A stretch of DNA of 64,000 nucleotides from Salinarimonas sp046292825 (GCF_046292825.1 NZ_JBKBQG010000005.1:91968-155967), one strand, 5' to 3'. Shown: positions 23,033 to 32,165, counted from the stretch's first letter. Notes: generated from the letters alone by a model not told the origin. Numbers and translations: made by a program.

Positions 23033-23545
23033 TCAGCCCACCGGAACGTCGGTGTTGGCGTCGCCGGGCTGGACGCCGCCATGGACGTGCGTCGCGCCGA
23101 TGTTCACGCCGTCGTGAGTGACGGTGCCCCCCTGGATCGCGAACCCAGATTCCGAGAGCGTGGCGCTGACGCCGCCGACGCGCTGGACGATCTCCATGCC
23201 GGCCGGCGCCTCGATCGTGAGCGTCTCGCGGCCGAGCGTCACCACCATGCCCTTGTCGTTGTAGAGGGCGACATCGCCGCTCTCGAGCCCCTGCACGCGA
23301 TAGCGGCGATCCGAGACGCAGATCGCGACGAGGTGGGACCGGTTGCCGCCCGGCGCAACGGCGATCACCTCAGCGCCGTCGTGCGGCACGCTGGTGAGGC
23401 CGTAAGGCTCGGCATATTCCATGTCGCGCGTCTCCCGCGCGAGGAGATCGGCCTGCACGCGCTGCATCTTGCCCTGCGTCGCGCGTCGGAAAACGCCACG
23501 CGCGATCGCGAGCAGCGAGCGGCGAGCGGGATCGACGTCTCTCAT
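23033..23545 (-). CDS. Mu gp45-like baseplate central spike
   Basis: The 170-residue protein has the gp45 OB-fold domain and a beta-helical tip. The C-terminal THVHGG motif gives the HxH that binds iron at the spike apex in Mu and P2. It punctures the outer membrane on contraction. Overlaps the gp44-like gene by four bases. Confidence 0.9.
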   Translation of the reverse strand: MRDVDPARRSLLAIARGVFRRATQGKMQRVQADLLARETRDMEYAEPYGLTSVPHDGAEVIAVAPGGNRSHLVAICVSDRRYRVQGLESGDVALYNDKGMVVTLGRETLTIEAPAGMEIVQRVGGVSATLSESGFAIQGGTVTHDGVNIGATHVHGGVQPGDANTDVPVG

Positions 23546-24663
23546 CGCGCGGGCTCCACCGGCTTGGACAGGTTCCAGTTGTCGGACAGGGCGAAGGACT
23601 GGCCGTCGCGACCCCGCCCCTGCGCCTGGCCGGCGGGCTTGGCCGGCTTCGTCGTCAGCGCCTCCGGAGGGCAGAGGGTCATGCTGGTGATGGTGCCGCC
23701 CTTCACGGTCTGCGTGTAGGTCGCCTTCTTGATCACGAGCACGCTGTCGACCGCGAGCATCGGCGAGGTGAGCCGCACGGCGTCGCCTGGCGTCCAGAGC
23801 GCGCCCGGCGCATAGGTCCATCCGACGACCGAGACCTGAGCCTCGACCGCTTCGGCAGCTCGTTGCGCGACTTCCCAATCAGCGCGGCGCCGCAGGGCGG
23901 CTTGGTCGCCGGGCTCCTCGGCGATAATCACGAGCGGCCGATGGCGGCGCACGGCGGGATCGATGACGCGCGCCTCGAGCTGCGCGGCATCCTCGGCAAA
24001 AGCCTCGTCCGTGCCCGGCCGCTGGCCTTTCACGATGACTTCCGAGTGCCGCTTGTCGGCCCGGAAGGTCGCGCTCGCCGCGAGGATGTTCTGCCCCTCG
24101 ACGAGGGCTGCGACGGGCGGCGCATCGGGGTCGATGCGCTTGACGACGAGGCGCCCGCTCGGATCGTCCGTGACGATGCCGCCCTGTTGGCGCGCCAGGC
24201 GCTCGATCGTGCGGAAGGCCGTCTCGCCAGGCCAGGTCTGCACGTCCTCGATCGGCTCGGATTCGTCGAGCTCGACGCTCACCTCCGCCTCGAAACCCTC
24301 GGCGACGGCGCCGGAGACCGCGGCGACGTCGTATCCCTGGAACTGGCCGCCCTGCACGTCCGGGGTCGCGTCGACGAGGTCTGCGGTTTTCGATCGTCCG
24401 GACACCGAAACGCCATGGTCGGACGAGCTGAACTCGCGCTGCACGACATCGACGAAGCCGGTCACGGCGAGGATGCCGTCGAGGTGGACGGTGCACCCGT
24501 CGCCCGGCGAGATCCTCGCCGCGGCGAAGGTCACCCCGAAATCCTTTTCTGTCACCTCGAGCGAGAAACTCGCCGCCGCGTCGTCGAGCGAGCGTGAGAC
24601 CTCGACCTCCTTCCACCCTTCGAAGACGGTGCCCTCGATCGTGATCGTGGCCGTGCGGCTCAT
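23542..24663 (-). CDS. Mu gp44-like baseplate hub protein
   Basis: The 373-residue protein matches Mu gp44/P2 gpD-like hub proteins: an N-terminal beta domain (ITIEGTVFEGWKEVEVSRSLDDAAASF), a central domain with AETAFRTIERLA-type helix, and a region with RADKRHSEVIVKGQRPG. It forms the hub on which the gp45 spike sits. Confidence 0.88.
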   Translation of the reverse strand: MSRTATITIEGTVFEGWKEVEVSRSLDDAAASFSLEVTEKDFGVTFAAARISPGDGCTVHLDGILAVTGFVDVVQREFSSSDHGVSVSGRSKTADLVDATPDVQGGQFQGYDVAAVSGAVAEGFEAEVSVELDESEPIEDVQTWPGETAFRTIERLARQQGGIVTDDPSGRLVVKRIDPDAPPVAALVEGQNILAASATFRADKRHSEVIVKGQRPGTDEAFAEDAAQLEARVIDPAVRRHRPLVIIAEEPGDQAALRRRADWEVAQRAAEAVEAQVSVVGWTYAPGALWTPGDAVRLTSPMLAVDSVLVIKKATYTQTVKGGTITSMTLCPPEALTTKPAKPAGQAQGRGRDGQSFALSDNWNLSKPVEPAR

Positions 24664-25334
24664 TTCGAGAGCGCCTGAACGGTCTCGGGACAGAAGAGCG
24701 GATGCCGCACGCGGTTCTCGCCGATCAGCTCTTCGTGACGGCCCGCGTTCTGATAGAGCCGCTGAGCGAGCACCAGGCTCGGCAGACGGATGGCGAAGGT
24801 GCGGCGCACGACGCGCGCGAGCGGACGTCCCCGCTCCTCGAGAGCGCGCATGGTGGCAGCCTGCAGGCCGCGCAGAGCGCGGAACGCCTCTTGATCGCGA
24901 GCATCGGCCGCGCGCTCGACCGCGGCCGAGAACAGCGCCCGCAGCCGCTGCAGCAGGGCTTGCGCTTCGTCGCGGGAGCGCAGCTCCTCGCGCTCGAGCG
25001 CCCGCGCCAGCTCGACGAGGCAGAGCCCCTCGAAGGCGGTTGCCACAGCCGAAGCGGGAGTGCCGAGCTGCGGTCGCGCGAGGCCTTCCGCACGCGCGAG
25101 GATGCCACGCCAGTCGCGCGCGTCGATCCCGTCGGCGGAGGCAAGGCGCATCGCGCTGGCGAGCGGCTCGCCGAGGGTCGCGCCGCGCACGAGCCCGGCC
25201 GCCTCGGCGCGGAGCCGCCCGAGCGCGCGGCGGAGATCCGCGCCCGCGCGCCCCCGGCCATCCGCGGCATCCTCGAGGAGCGAGAGCCGCTCCCCGATCG
25301 CGTGAACGCAGGCTTCCACGTCCGCGCTCTTCAT
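24660..25334 (-). CDS. C-terminal half of a Mu gp43-like (DNA circularisation) protein, separate gene
   Basis: The 224-residue helical protein occupies the place of the C-terminal part of Mu gp43/gpN. It is strongly alpha-helical, with ARP-rich helices and a terminal RHPLFCPETVQAL motif like the C-terminus of the family. The N-terminal domain is encoded by the preceding gene, with a four-base ATGA overlap. In Mu and most relatives both parts are one polypeptide. Confidence 0.65.
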   Translation of the reverse strand: MKSADVEACVHAIGERLSLLEDAADGRGRAGADLRRALGRLRAEAAGLVRGATLGEPLASAMRLASADGIDARDWRGILARAEGLARPQLGTPASAVATAFEGLCLVELARALEREELRSRDEAQALLQRLRALFSAAVERAADARDQEAFRALRGLQAATMRALEERGRPLARVVRRTFAIRLPSLVLAQRLYQNAGRHEELIGENRVRHPLFCPETVQALSK

Positions 25335-25798
25335 CGCAGGGCTCCATTCAACGCGCCGACGATCGCCGACACTGCGGCGCGCGCGGCGGTCTCGATCAGG
25401 CCGGCGGTCGAGACCGACGTCGTTGGGCCCGGATCGCCTCCGGCCTCGACGAAGGTCATGTCGATCTGCGCGAAACCGCCGTCCTCGCGACGCTCCACGT
25501 TCCCGACGAACTCGCACCGCACCAGGATCTCGCCGAGGGTCGGGTGCACCAACGTCCCCGGGCCTTCTGCCTCGCAGGCGGCGACAAGCGCGGACCGCTG
25601 GATGTCGTAGAGCGGACCGATCGTGTAGCCGACGACAACCATCCGGCGCGTCTGACGCCGCATGTCCTCGAAATAGGGCTCGTCGCGCTTGGGAAAATCG
25701 TGCTCGACGAGCGAGCGCCCGCCACTCTGCGCGACCTCTTCGACGTGGAACGGCACCCCGCGGAACGACGCGGCGCGGAGACGATTTCTCCAGCTCAT
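25331..25798 (-). CDS. DNA circularisation protein N-terminal domain (Mu gp43-like), separate gene
   Basis: The 155-residue product is the DNA_circ_N domain: RNRLRAASFRGVPFHVEE, then a GRSLVEHDFPKRDEPYFEDMRR block and VVGYTIG. It ends where the domain ends. Despite its name, the Mu homologue is a tail protein. A second gene with coupled start continues the protein's usual C-terminal half. Confidence 0.82.
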   Translation of the reverse strand: MSWRNRLRAASFRGVPFHVEEVAQSGGRSLVEHDFPKRDEPYFEDMRRQTRRMVVVGYTIGPLYDIQRSALVAACEAEGPGTLVHPTLGEILVRCEFVGNVERREDGGFAQIDMTFVEAGGDPGPTTSVSTAGLIETAARAAVSAIVGALNGALR

Positions 25799-25802
25799 CG
25801 GG

Positions 25803-27836
25803 TCACCCGTATGCCGGCTTCATGCGGCGGCCGGTGTCGAGCGCGATTCGCCTGAACAGGCGACCGTCGCTCGAGGCGGAGGCGCGTATGCCCTGCGGCG
25901 CGTTGTCGAATCGCACGTTGAGTTCCGCCGCACCTTGGATCGTGCCCGATCCCCCGCGCTGCACGGCGCCGCTGTCGACCATGCGGCGCAGGAGATTGTT
26001 GGGAACGATCGTCCCGTCCTGCTCCGGGATGAACAGCTCGCGCCCGCGCTCCCCCACCTCGTAGGGCACGCCTCCCGACACCGGGCCGCCGCGGGCACGG
26101 CCCTCCGCCGCGCCGGCCGCCGGCTCCGCGCCGCCGAAGAACCAGGAGGTGGCGTTGCGCACCCCGTCGAAGGCGCCCGTGATGCGGTCGATGCCGCGCA
26201 TGATCGGGCGGATGAACACCTCGTCGAACCACCCGACGAAGGCCTGCAGCGCGCCCTTCACGCTGTTCAACGCGCGTTCCCAGGCGCCATGCAGCTGATC
26301 GAACAGGCCGGCGAGCTTCTCGCTGGCGACCGTTATCGCCCCGAAGAACGCGACGCTTTCGCGATCCCACCAGGCGCTCAGCATTGCGCTCACGGCAGAC
26401 ATCGCCCGACCCCACACCTCCGGGATGCCGGCGAAGAAGGCGTTCATGCGGTCGATGCCGCCGACGAGATCGGTCCCGAAAATGCCGTCGATCTCGGTCG
26501 CGAAAGCACGCACGATGCCGCCGAGGATGTCGAAGACGGACAACCAAGCGTCTTTCCACCCCGTGAACATCCGAATCACGCCCTGCGCGGCGCCGACGAG
26601 GTCGCCCGTCATCAGGGCCTTGAAGATGTCGACGAAGCCGCCGGCCATGTCGCCGAGGCTGCTCCAGAGACCCGCGAAGCGTGGCCCGAGATCCTCCCAG
26701 TTCCGCCAGATCACCAGCGCGAGGCCCGCGATGGCCGTCGCGGCGATGCCGATCGGGTTGGCGAGGATGACCGCCGCAAGCTTGCCCATCTCTAAGGCCA
26801 CCACGGCGATCGCTTTCCCCAGCGGCCACATGGCGACCGTGGTGAGCCCGATGACGACATTCGACCACCCGTCGACCATGCCGGCGAAGCGATCCATGAT
26901 CGTGAAGGCATTGCCCACGCCTCGAGCGAAGCCGGCCCAGTCCACGGCCGCGACGGCGGCCGCGATCTTCTGCACCGTCTCGGAGACGTTGAGCGCGAGG
27001 AATTCGCGGTTCGCAGCCACCCACTCGGCGAATTGGCTCGCCATCGGCGTGAGCGCCGGCAGAAGATCGACCGCGATCGCGTCGGAGAGACCCTTGAAGG
27101 CCTCGCCGAGCTTGCCGACGGCATCGTTGTAGGCCTCGACGGCACTGGCTTGATCGTCCGTCACCTGCCCAATGATGCGATCCGCCTCCGCCCGCAGGTC
27201 GCGCATCTCCTCGACCGACATGGTGGCGATGCGAACCATCTCGGCCGAGCCGAAGAACATTTCGGAGAGGCGGATCCTCTCGGCTTCGGTGCCGGTCTGA
27301 CGGATGGCGTCGAGCATGAGGCCGAAGGCTTCTGGCGAATCGCGCGCGGCCATCAGCTGCCGATGCAGCTCGGGGTTCGTGTTGCGCAGCTGCCCATGCA
27401 GACGACCGACGCCGTTGCGCATCTGGTCGAAGCCGCGGGCGGAATTCCGGAGCGCACCATGCAGCGCACCGACATCGACACCCACCATGCCGCTGATGTA
27501 GCCGAGCTGCCGCAGCTCCTGCACCGGCATGCCGAGATCGCGGCCGATCTTCGCGAGCTTGTCGAGCTCGCCGGCCGAGTTGCGCAGGCCCATCACGAGG
27601 CCGGCGAGACCCGCGCCGCCGGAGAGCCCGAGAAGCGAGCCGAGCGCGCGAACCGCGCCACCCGCCGCACCCGCTACGCCGCCGAGCGCGCGCCGCACGT
27701 TCCCGAATTGCTGCCCGAGGCGCGCGAGCCCGGCGCGGCGCCCGAGATTGGCCAGGTTCTGGCCGATCCTCGCGAGCGGACGCGACGCGTTGTCCTGCGC
27801 GGAGACGACGAGCTTCGCCTCGCGTTTCTCCGTCAT
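25803..27836 (-). CDS. Tail tape-measure protein
   Basis: The 677-residue protein has a helical N-terminus rich in Gly and Ala and a central hydrophobic stretch (about residues 330-390) with several candidate membrane segments. The C-terminus contains the GGPVSGGVPYEVGERGRELFIP motif common to Mu-like and lambda-like tape measures. Its length sets the tail length; about 100 nm would be expected by the usual 0.15 nm per residue rule (inference). It follows the frameshifted chaperone pair, as is standard. Confidence 0.92.
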   Translation of the reverse strand: MTEKREAKLVVSAQDNASRPLARIGQNLANLGRRAGLARLGQQFGNVRRALGGVAGAAGGAVRALGSLLGLSGGAGLAGLVMGLRNSAGELDKLAKIGRDLGMPVQELRQLGYISGMVGVDVGALHGALRNSARGFDQMRNGVGRLHGQLRNTNPELHRQLMAARDSPEAFGLMLDAIRQTGTEAERIRLSEMFFGSAEMVRIATMSVEEMRDLRAEADRIIGQVTDDQASAVEAYNDAVGKLGEAFKGLSDAIAVDLLPALTPMASQFAEWVAANREFLALNVSETVQKIAAAVAAVDWAGFARGVGNAFTIMDRFAGMVDGWSNVVIGLTTVAMWPLGKAIAVVALEMGKLAAVILANPIGIAATAIAGLALVIWRNWEDLGPRFAGLWSSLGDMAGGFVDIFKALMTGDLVGAAQGVIRMFTGWKDAWLSVFDILGGIVRAFATEIDGIFGTDLVGGIDRMNAFFAGIPEVWGRAMSAVSAMLSAWWDRESVAFFGAITVASEKLAGLFDQLHGAWERALNSVKGALQAFVGWFDEVFIRPIMRGIDRITGAFDGVRNATSWFFGGAEPAAGAAEGRARGGPVSGGVPYEVGERGRELFIPEQDGTIVPNNLLRRMVDSGAVQRGGSGTIQGAAELNVRFDNAPQGIRASASSDGRLFRRIALDTGRRMKPAYG

Positions 27837-27860
27837 GGTGAAGGCTCCGGGCGGGGCGGG

Positions 27861-28076
27861 TCAGGGCGCGCGATCTGGCGCGAGGATCTGGGCGACGCGC
27901 TCGAGCTGCGCGGTCTCGCGCGCGAGCTCGGATGCGGTCATGGCGAGGAATATCTCCGGAGGGCGCGACACGCTCATGCCGCGCCCCCAGGCCGCCGACA
28001 GGTCGAAGCAGACGTCGACGACGTCCGCGCTCAATCGCCGAAGAAAGGGCCGAGGACGGCCGCGCAAGCGACCCAA
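27861..28076 (-). CDS. -1 frameshift extension of the tail assembly chaperone
   Basis: The frame has no good SD and its useful part begins after the slip site; residues from LRRLSADVV onward are added to the upstream chaperone. It contains a WGRG and an IFLAMTASELARETAQL segment resembling the gpE' or T-type extension that contacts the tape measure. The fusion would be 152 residues. An internal ATG (MSVSRPPEIF) could in principle also be used. Confidence 0.7.
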   Translation of the reverse strand: MGRLRGRPRPFLRRLSADVVDVCFDLSAAWGRGMSVSRPPEIFLAMTASELARETAQLERVAQILAPDRAP

Positions 28077-28318
28077 TCGCGGGCGGACAGCGCCTTGATC
28101 GTGCTCGGCGGCACGTCCGCGAGAGCGGCCATCATCGCCGACATCTTTGGGCCGTCGAAGGTCGCGGAGCCGTCGGCGCCGAAGGACATTGGGAAGCCGA
28201 CCTTGGCGATGTCCGCGCCCGTCGGCTCGCGAAAGCGCAGCGTGTCCACGGGCTCGCCGTGAGCCTGGACGGGCTTGGCGAGCTTCACCTCAGCGGCGAC
28301 GATCTTGGCTTCGGACAT
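28031..28318 (-). CDS. Tail assembly chaperone (Mu gp41-like, Phage_TAC_7)
   Basis: The 95-residue product matches the Mu gp41/TAC_7 family (VKLAKPVQAHGEPVDTLRFREPTGADI). It keeps the tape measure soluble before the tube forms around it. A slippery heptamer near its 3' end would let a fraction of ribosomes shift to -1 and make the longer product. Confidence 0.88.
   Translation of the reverse strand: MSEAKIVAAEVKLAKPVQAHGEPVDTLRFREPTGADIAKVGFPMSFGADGSATFDGPKMSAMMAALADVPPSTIKALSARDWVACAAVLGPFFGD
28043..28049 (-). other. Programmed -1 ribosomal frameshift site C CCT TTC
   Basis: In the zero frame the codons are GGC CCT TTC, i.e. the X XXY YYZ heptamer C-CCT-TTC. After a -1 slip both tRNAs re-pair at CCC and TTT and the downstream frame reads on for 60 residues to 27861. 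Position is four codons before the zero-frame stop, as in other tail chaperones. Confidence 0.7.
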
Positions 28319-28319
28319 G

Positions 28320-28685
28320 TCAGCTCAGCTCCGTTCCGCTCATGCCCTCGAAGCGCACGTTGACCATGCCCTCCTCGGCGTTGATCTCGCGCGCGCCGGC
28401 GGTCCAGGCGTCGCGCAGGACATAGGTCTTGCCGTTGGCGAGCTCCGCCGTGACGGTCGCGTTCACGATAGAGCGGAGGAAGTCCATCGACGCCTCCGCG
28501 GTGGTGGTGACGTCGCATTCGATGAACGGGACGCGCGGCTTCTCGGTGTAGCCGTGCACCCCGTCCTGACCCGCGACGCCCTCGCGCTCGAAGCCGTCGA
28601 CCGAGACGGTGAGCCCACCGCGAAGCGCGATCTGGCGATCGTCCACCTTGATGTAAGCGACGCCGCCGATACGATTTCGTGCCAT
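28320..28685 (-). CDS. Tail tube protein (Mu gpM-like)
   Basis: The 121-residue protein matches the Mu tail tube family in length and in the VDDRQIALRGGLTVSVDG and REINAEEGMVNVRFEG segments. It polymerises on the tape measure to form the inner tube. Lies directly after the sheath gene. Confidence 0.9.
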   Translation of the reverse strand: MARNRIGGVAYIKVDDRQIALRGGLTVSVDGFEREGVAGQDGVHGYTEKPRVPFIECDVTTTAEASMDFLRSIVNATVTAELANGKTYVLRDAWTAGAREINAEEGMVNVRFEGMSGTELS

Positions 28686-28709
28686 GGTTCAATCCCCCGT
28701 GTTGGCCCG

Positions 28710-30221
28710 TCAGGCGGTCGCGTTCTGGCTCTGGAGGCGCGGCTGCGCGAGGACCGCGAGCACGCGCAGCTGGTTTATGACGTCCGGTGGATAGAGCACG
28801 TTCACCCGATCCGGATTGCTGGTGTCGCGCTCGACGACGAGGTTTTCCTTGAACGCGCGCGAGTTCTCGACGAGCCCCTCTTCCTCCTCGAGGCGCTCGT
28901 ACTCCACCACCAGCTCGGCGCGGATGGTGTTAGGCGTCACGATCGCCCGGCCCGGCGGCACCCGCACGCCGTTGTTGGCGAGCTTGTGCCGGCCGTACTT
29001 CGTCGTGATCGCCAGGCGCAGCCGGCGGAGCACGGCGGCGACGGTGTGCAGCGGCTCTACGAAGCGCAGGCCGTTGTCGGGGAGACCGAAGGCGTTCAGC
29101 CGGTAGGTCGTCACCGGCGCCTCGATCTGCACCGTGCCGGCCGAGACGGCGAGCGTGGCCCCACCGTTCGACGCGAGCGCGTTCCGCTCGGTGACGCCGA
29201 AACGGCTCTCCGGACGCGGCGACAAGAGGCCCACGACCGGGAGCGTGTGAAGCGGACGAGCCGGATCGTTGACCACCGAGCGGAGGATCTGCCCCACCGA
29301 TCCCGCGGCGGAGATCCACGGCGAGTTCGGGAAGTCAGCCTCGAGCCTGAAGACGGTCACATGCGGCCCGTTGCGGGTCGCACCATGGGCGATGTGGTCC
29401 GCGTAGCCGGCGCGGCGCGCGGTGTAGACGTGGCCATAGAGCTGCAGCAGCCAACCCCAACGCCCCTCGTCGCCGTCGCCCCAAACCTCGTCGTAGACGT
29501 CGAGGCTCGCGTCGTCGGCGAAGGCGCTCGCGATCGTCTCGAAGGGCTCCTCGCCGATCGCGTCCAGCGCGGCGGCGACGTCCGGGACGCCCGCGCCTCC
29601 GCTCATGGCGGTGATCGTCAGCGTCACGCCGTCGGGAAGGGCCTCGCCGGCCACCGCTCCGCGATAGTTCACGAAGACGGGGATGTCGTTGCCCGTGAGG
29701 CCCTTCCACTTCGCCGTGAGCGTCACGGTGCCGGCCTCGGCCGATGCGGACACGGGCAGCTGCGTCGCAGCGCTGATGGCCGCCGCGATCTTCGTCGCGA
29801 TCGAGGCCGCGCTCTCCTGCGGCACGACGCCGACGCGCAGAGGGCGATCGTCGTCGATGTAGAGCGCGATCGTGCCGGCGGCGGTCGCGGGACCCGTGAC
29901 CACGATCGAGCCCGTCGCCGCCGTCCCGTCCGCGGGCTCGAGGACCGGGAGGGCGAACAGCTCCTGCACCAGGTTGTTGCGGCGGAAGGCGCGCACCTGC
30001 GCGCCGATCTGTGCGCCCGCGCCGAAGAGACCCGCAGCCGTATCGGCGGAGCCGATCGGCACGAGCACGCCTGGCGTCGCCGACCCCTGCGCGCGCATCG
30101 TGCCGATCACCAGCGCGCGGCCGATGGACTGAGGCGTGCCCATCTGCGACCCGTCGAACTCGATCCAGGCGAGAGGCAGGAGGAAATTCGAAGGGATGCG
30201 ATTGAAGCTGACCATGCTCAC
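28710..30221 (-). CDS. Contractile tail sheath protein (Mu gpL-like)
   Basis: The 503-residue protein has the gpL N-terminal FNRIPSNFLLPLAWIEFD and the C-terminal domain with RELVV-type core and LYPPDVINQLRVLAVLAQ. It assembles around the tube and contracts. This gene makes the phage a myovirus. Starts at 30221 (MSMVSF) or 30215. Confidence 0.94.
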   Translation of the reverse strand: MSMVSFNRIPSNFLLPLAWIEFDGSQMGTPQSIGRALVIGTMRAQGSATPGVLVPIGSADTAAGLFGAGAQIGAQVRAFRRNNLVQELFALPVLEPADGTAATGSIVVTGPATAAGTIALYIDDDRPLRVGVVPQESAASIATKIAAAISAATQLPVSASAEAGTVTLTAKWKGLTGNDIPVFVNYRGAVAGEALPDGVTLTITAMSGGAGVPDVAAALDAIGEEPFETIASAFADDASLDVYDEVWGDGDEGRWGWLLQLYGHVYTARRAGYADHIAHGATRNGPHVTVFRLEADFPNSPWISAAGSVGQILRSVVNDPARPLHTLPVVGLLSPRPESRFGVTERNALASNGGATLAVSAGTVQIEAPVTTYRLNAFGLPDNGLRFVEPLHTVAAVLRRLRLAITTKYGRHKLANNGVRVPPGRAIVTPNTIRAELVVEYERLEEEEGLVENSRAFKENLVVERDTSNPDRVNVLYPPDVINQLRVLAVLAQPRLQSQNATA

Positions 30222-30559
30222 GTCTCCTCGCTGCGCCGCGCCAGCTCCGCTTCGATCGCGGCGACGGCATCGTCACGGGTGATGATGGGGGTCGCGGACA
30301 GGGATGCCGCGATACTGCGCAGTGACGGCCCGTCGCCGGCTCGCTGCGTCCAAGGCAGCTCGCGCCATCCCTCCGGAACGACGATCGGCACGACGGACCC
30401 GGACAAGCCGGGCTCGCCGACGAGGCGGACGACGCCCTCGGCCAGGCGCCGCCGCCAATACGCCGTGATCCGCACCTGGAGCCCCTCCGGCGGAAGCGGC
30501 GCGCCGCTCGCAGGATCGGGCACGAGGCGCGATTCTACCGGCTGCAGGAGCCGATACAT
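30218..30559 (-). CDS. DUF2635 protein (Mu gp38-like)
   Basis: The 113-residue product has the DUF2635 pattern (a VPDP motif, LPPEG, then YWRRRLAEGVV) in the first 45 residues and a longer C-terminal part. It is always found just upstream of the sheath gene in Mu-like tails; role unknown. Overlaps the sheath gene by four bases. Confidence 0.75.
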   Translation of the reverse strand: MYRLLQPVESRLVPDPASGAPLPPEGLQVRITAYWRRRLAEGVVRLVGEPGLSGSVVPIVVPEGWRELPWTQRAGDGPSLRSIAASLSATPIITRDDAVAAIEAELARRSEET

Positions 30560-30562
30560 GGG

Positions 30563-31084
30563 TCACTCCCCCTTCAGATTGTCGATGAAGGCCCCGCCGC
30601 CTCCGGCACGGGAAACGGCGACCACGTCGAGATCGTCGTCGACATCCGGCGGGAAGTCGACGCGGTAGAGCACGCTCATGCTCATGCTCACCTGCCCGAC
30701 GATCCCGTCCGTTTCGCCGGCTTCGGTGTCGACGTCGATGCTCTCGACGCCCTCGACGTCGTCACCCCACCATGCCGGGTTCTTGATGGTCGCGGCGTAG
30801 ATCGCGGCCTCGAGCGCGTCGAGCGCGGCGTCGAGAAGATCCTCGCTGGCGACCCGAACGCGCGCGACGATCGAGAGCGCGACGGTGCTGACGAAAGCGG
30901 GAACCCCGCTGCGCGCGTCGCCGTCCGCGCCCATCGTCTCGCGCGGCGTGTAGATCAGGACGAAGGGCAGTGCCTCATCGGTGGTCGGGACATAGCGAGA
31001 GACCGCGACACGCATCGCCGGCAGGATGCCCGCGGCTTCGATCAGCGTCTTCGTGCGCATGCGCAGCGCGGCCTTATGCGTCAC
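30563..31084 (-). CDS. Putative tail terminator / Mu gp37-like protein
   Basis: The 173-residue protein has the organisation of tail-terminator proteins (helix, then PFVLIYTPRE, an AL-rich helix LLDAALDALEAAIY, and beta strands with VSMSVLYRV). Position between the head-tail connector genes and the DUF2635 gene supports this. Sequence resemblance is modest. Confidence 0.6.
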   Translation of the reverse strand: MTHKAALRMRTKTLIEAAGILPAMRVAVSRYVPTTDEALPFVLIYTPRETMGADGDARSGVPAFVSTVALSIVARVRVASEDLLDAALDALEAAIYAATIKNPAWWGDDVEGVESIDVDTEAGETDGIVGQVSMSMSVLYRVDFPPDVDDDLDVVAVSRAGGGGAFIDNLKGE

Positions 31085-31395
31085 GAGACCTTCCTCAGGA
31101 TGAGATCGGCCGCGCCTTCGGCATCGGCCTCGATATCGTGGATGGTGTAGGTGCCCTCACCGGGCACCACGACGACGCCCCTATGCGCCGGCCGCGGAGA
31201 CCATTCGGAAAGGCGGATGCCCAGCTTCGACACCGCCGCGCTGTGGTACACGCCGTTGCCGTCGAAGGCGCGCTGGTGGTCGCGATCGAACACGCCGCGC
31301 CGCGCGACCGGCTCGCCGCCGGGCGCCGTATAGGTCACCTCGCGAGCGAAGGCGTCCATCATCGGCGCGAGCATGCGCTCGAAGTCGACGCTCAC
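31081..31395 (-). CDS. Head-tail joining protein (lambda FII-like)
   Basis: The 104-residue product has the FII/Phage_attach fold pattern: TYTAPGGEPVARRGVFDRDH, then GVVVVPGEGTYTIHDIEADAEG. It would close the head and receive the tail. Confidence 0.7.
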   Translation of the reverse strand: MSVDFERMLAPMMDAFAREVTYTAPGGEPVARRGVFDRDHQRAFDGNGVYHSAAVSKLGIRLSEWSPRPAHRGVVVVPGEGTYTIHDIEADAEGAADLILRKVS

Positions 31396-31934
31396 GATCC
31401 CGCCCCCTTGCCCGAGGCGACCAGGCGCGCGAGCTCGTGCGCGATGCGGTCGCCGATCCTATCCACCACGGTCGTCTTCCAGGCATGGAGAGTGGCGTCC
31501 TTCAACATCTCGCCAGGGATCGACGGACCCCAGAGCTTGACGATCGGGAGCCGCGTCTTGCCCGAGCGGCGGAACCCGTGTCCGCCGATCTTCGGAACGA
31601 TGAAGGTGGACTTGAAGACGCGTCGCTTGCCCCAAGGCGCGGCGCTGATGCCCTGCGCGGTCTGGCGAGCACCGAAATCACGCAGCGGAAGAAAGCCGCC
31701 GCGGCCAGAGATCACGTACTCGAGCCGCGCGGGCGTCGCCTTGCGACGGGTGAGCCCCTCGGTGATCGTCTTGTTCTTGACGCCCATCTGCTTGGCGAGC
31801 GTCTTGCGGACGGCGGTCCACCCGCGATCGCCGGAATGGTTCAGCCCGCGCGCGATCACCTTCGGGGCGTGCTTCCCCGCCTCGCGCTGAACCTTCGCGA
31901 GATCGGCGAGCTGCGCGGCGTCGACTTTCAGCAT
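31392..31934 (-). CDS. Minor tail protein Z-like (GPZ)
   Basis: The 180-residue basic protein matches prophage minor tail protein Z: KVIARGLNHSGDRGWTAVRKTLAKQMGVK in the first third and a KSTFIVPKIGGHGF loop. In lambda, gpZ is needed for correct tail joining. Overlaps the FII-like gene by four bases. Confidence 0.82.
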   Translation of the reverse strand: MLKVDAAQLADLAKVQREAGKHAPKVIARGLNHSGDRGWTAVRKTLAKQMGVKNKTITEGLTRRKATPARLEYVISGRGGFLPLRDFGARQTAQGISAAPWGKRRVFKSTFIVPKIGGHGFRRSGKTRLPIVKLWGPSIPGEMLKDATLHAWKTTVVDRIGDRIAHELARLVASGKGAGS

Positions 31935-31946
31935 GGGAGGAGGCCG

Positions 31947-32165
31947 TCAGCTCTCGCCGCCACCCTTCTTCTCGTCCTCGGCCTTGGCCGGGCGCGCGCG
32001 CTCCGGCACGGCATCGGCGAAGCGGTCGTGGACCAGGTGATTGCCGTAATCGGCAGGCACGCGAATCGTGCCCTGCGGGTCCACGCGAACGGGCTCCGGC
32101 TTGCTCAGGATCTCGCCGGGGATCAGCAGCGTATCCCGCGCCTTGATCGTCATCATCTTGGACAT
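31947..32165 (-). CDS. Small hypothetical head-region protein
   Basis: The 72-residue product starts at the ATG at 32165 and has a beta-rich core (LLIPGEILSKPEPVRVDPQGTIRVP) and a charged C-terminal tail. It sits between the capsid and the gpZ-like gene. Possibly a decoration or connector accessory; unassigned. Confidence 0.6.
   Translation of the reverse strand: MSKMMTIKARDTLLIPGEILSKPEPVRVDPQGTIRVPADYGNHLVHDRFADAVPERARPAKAEDEKKGGGES

Noticed and set aside
28710..30276. Long open frames opposite or overlapping the sheath and other late genes
   Set aside because: High GC produces long shadow ORFs rich in Arg, Ala, Gly and Pro. They lack family motifs and good SD sites.
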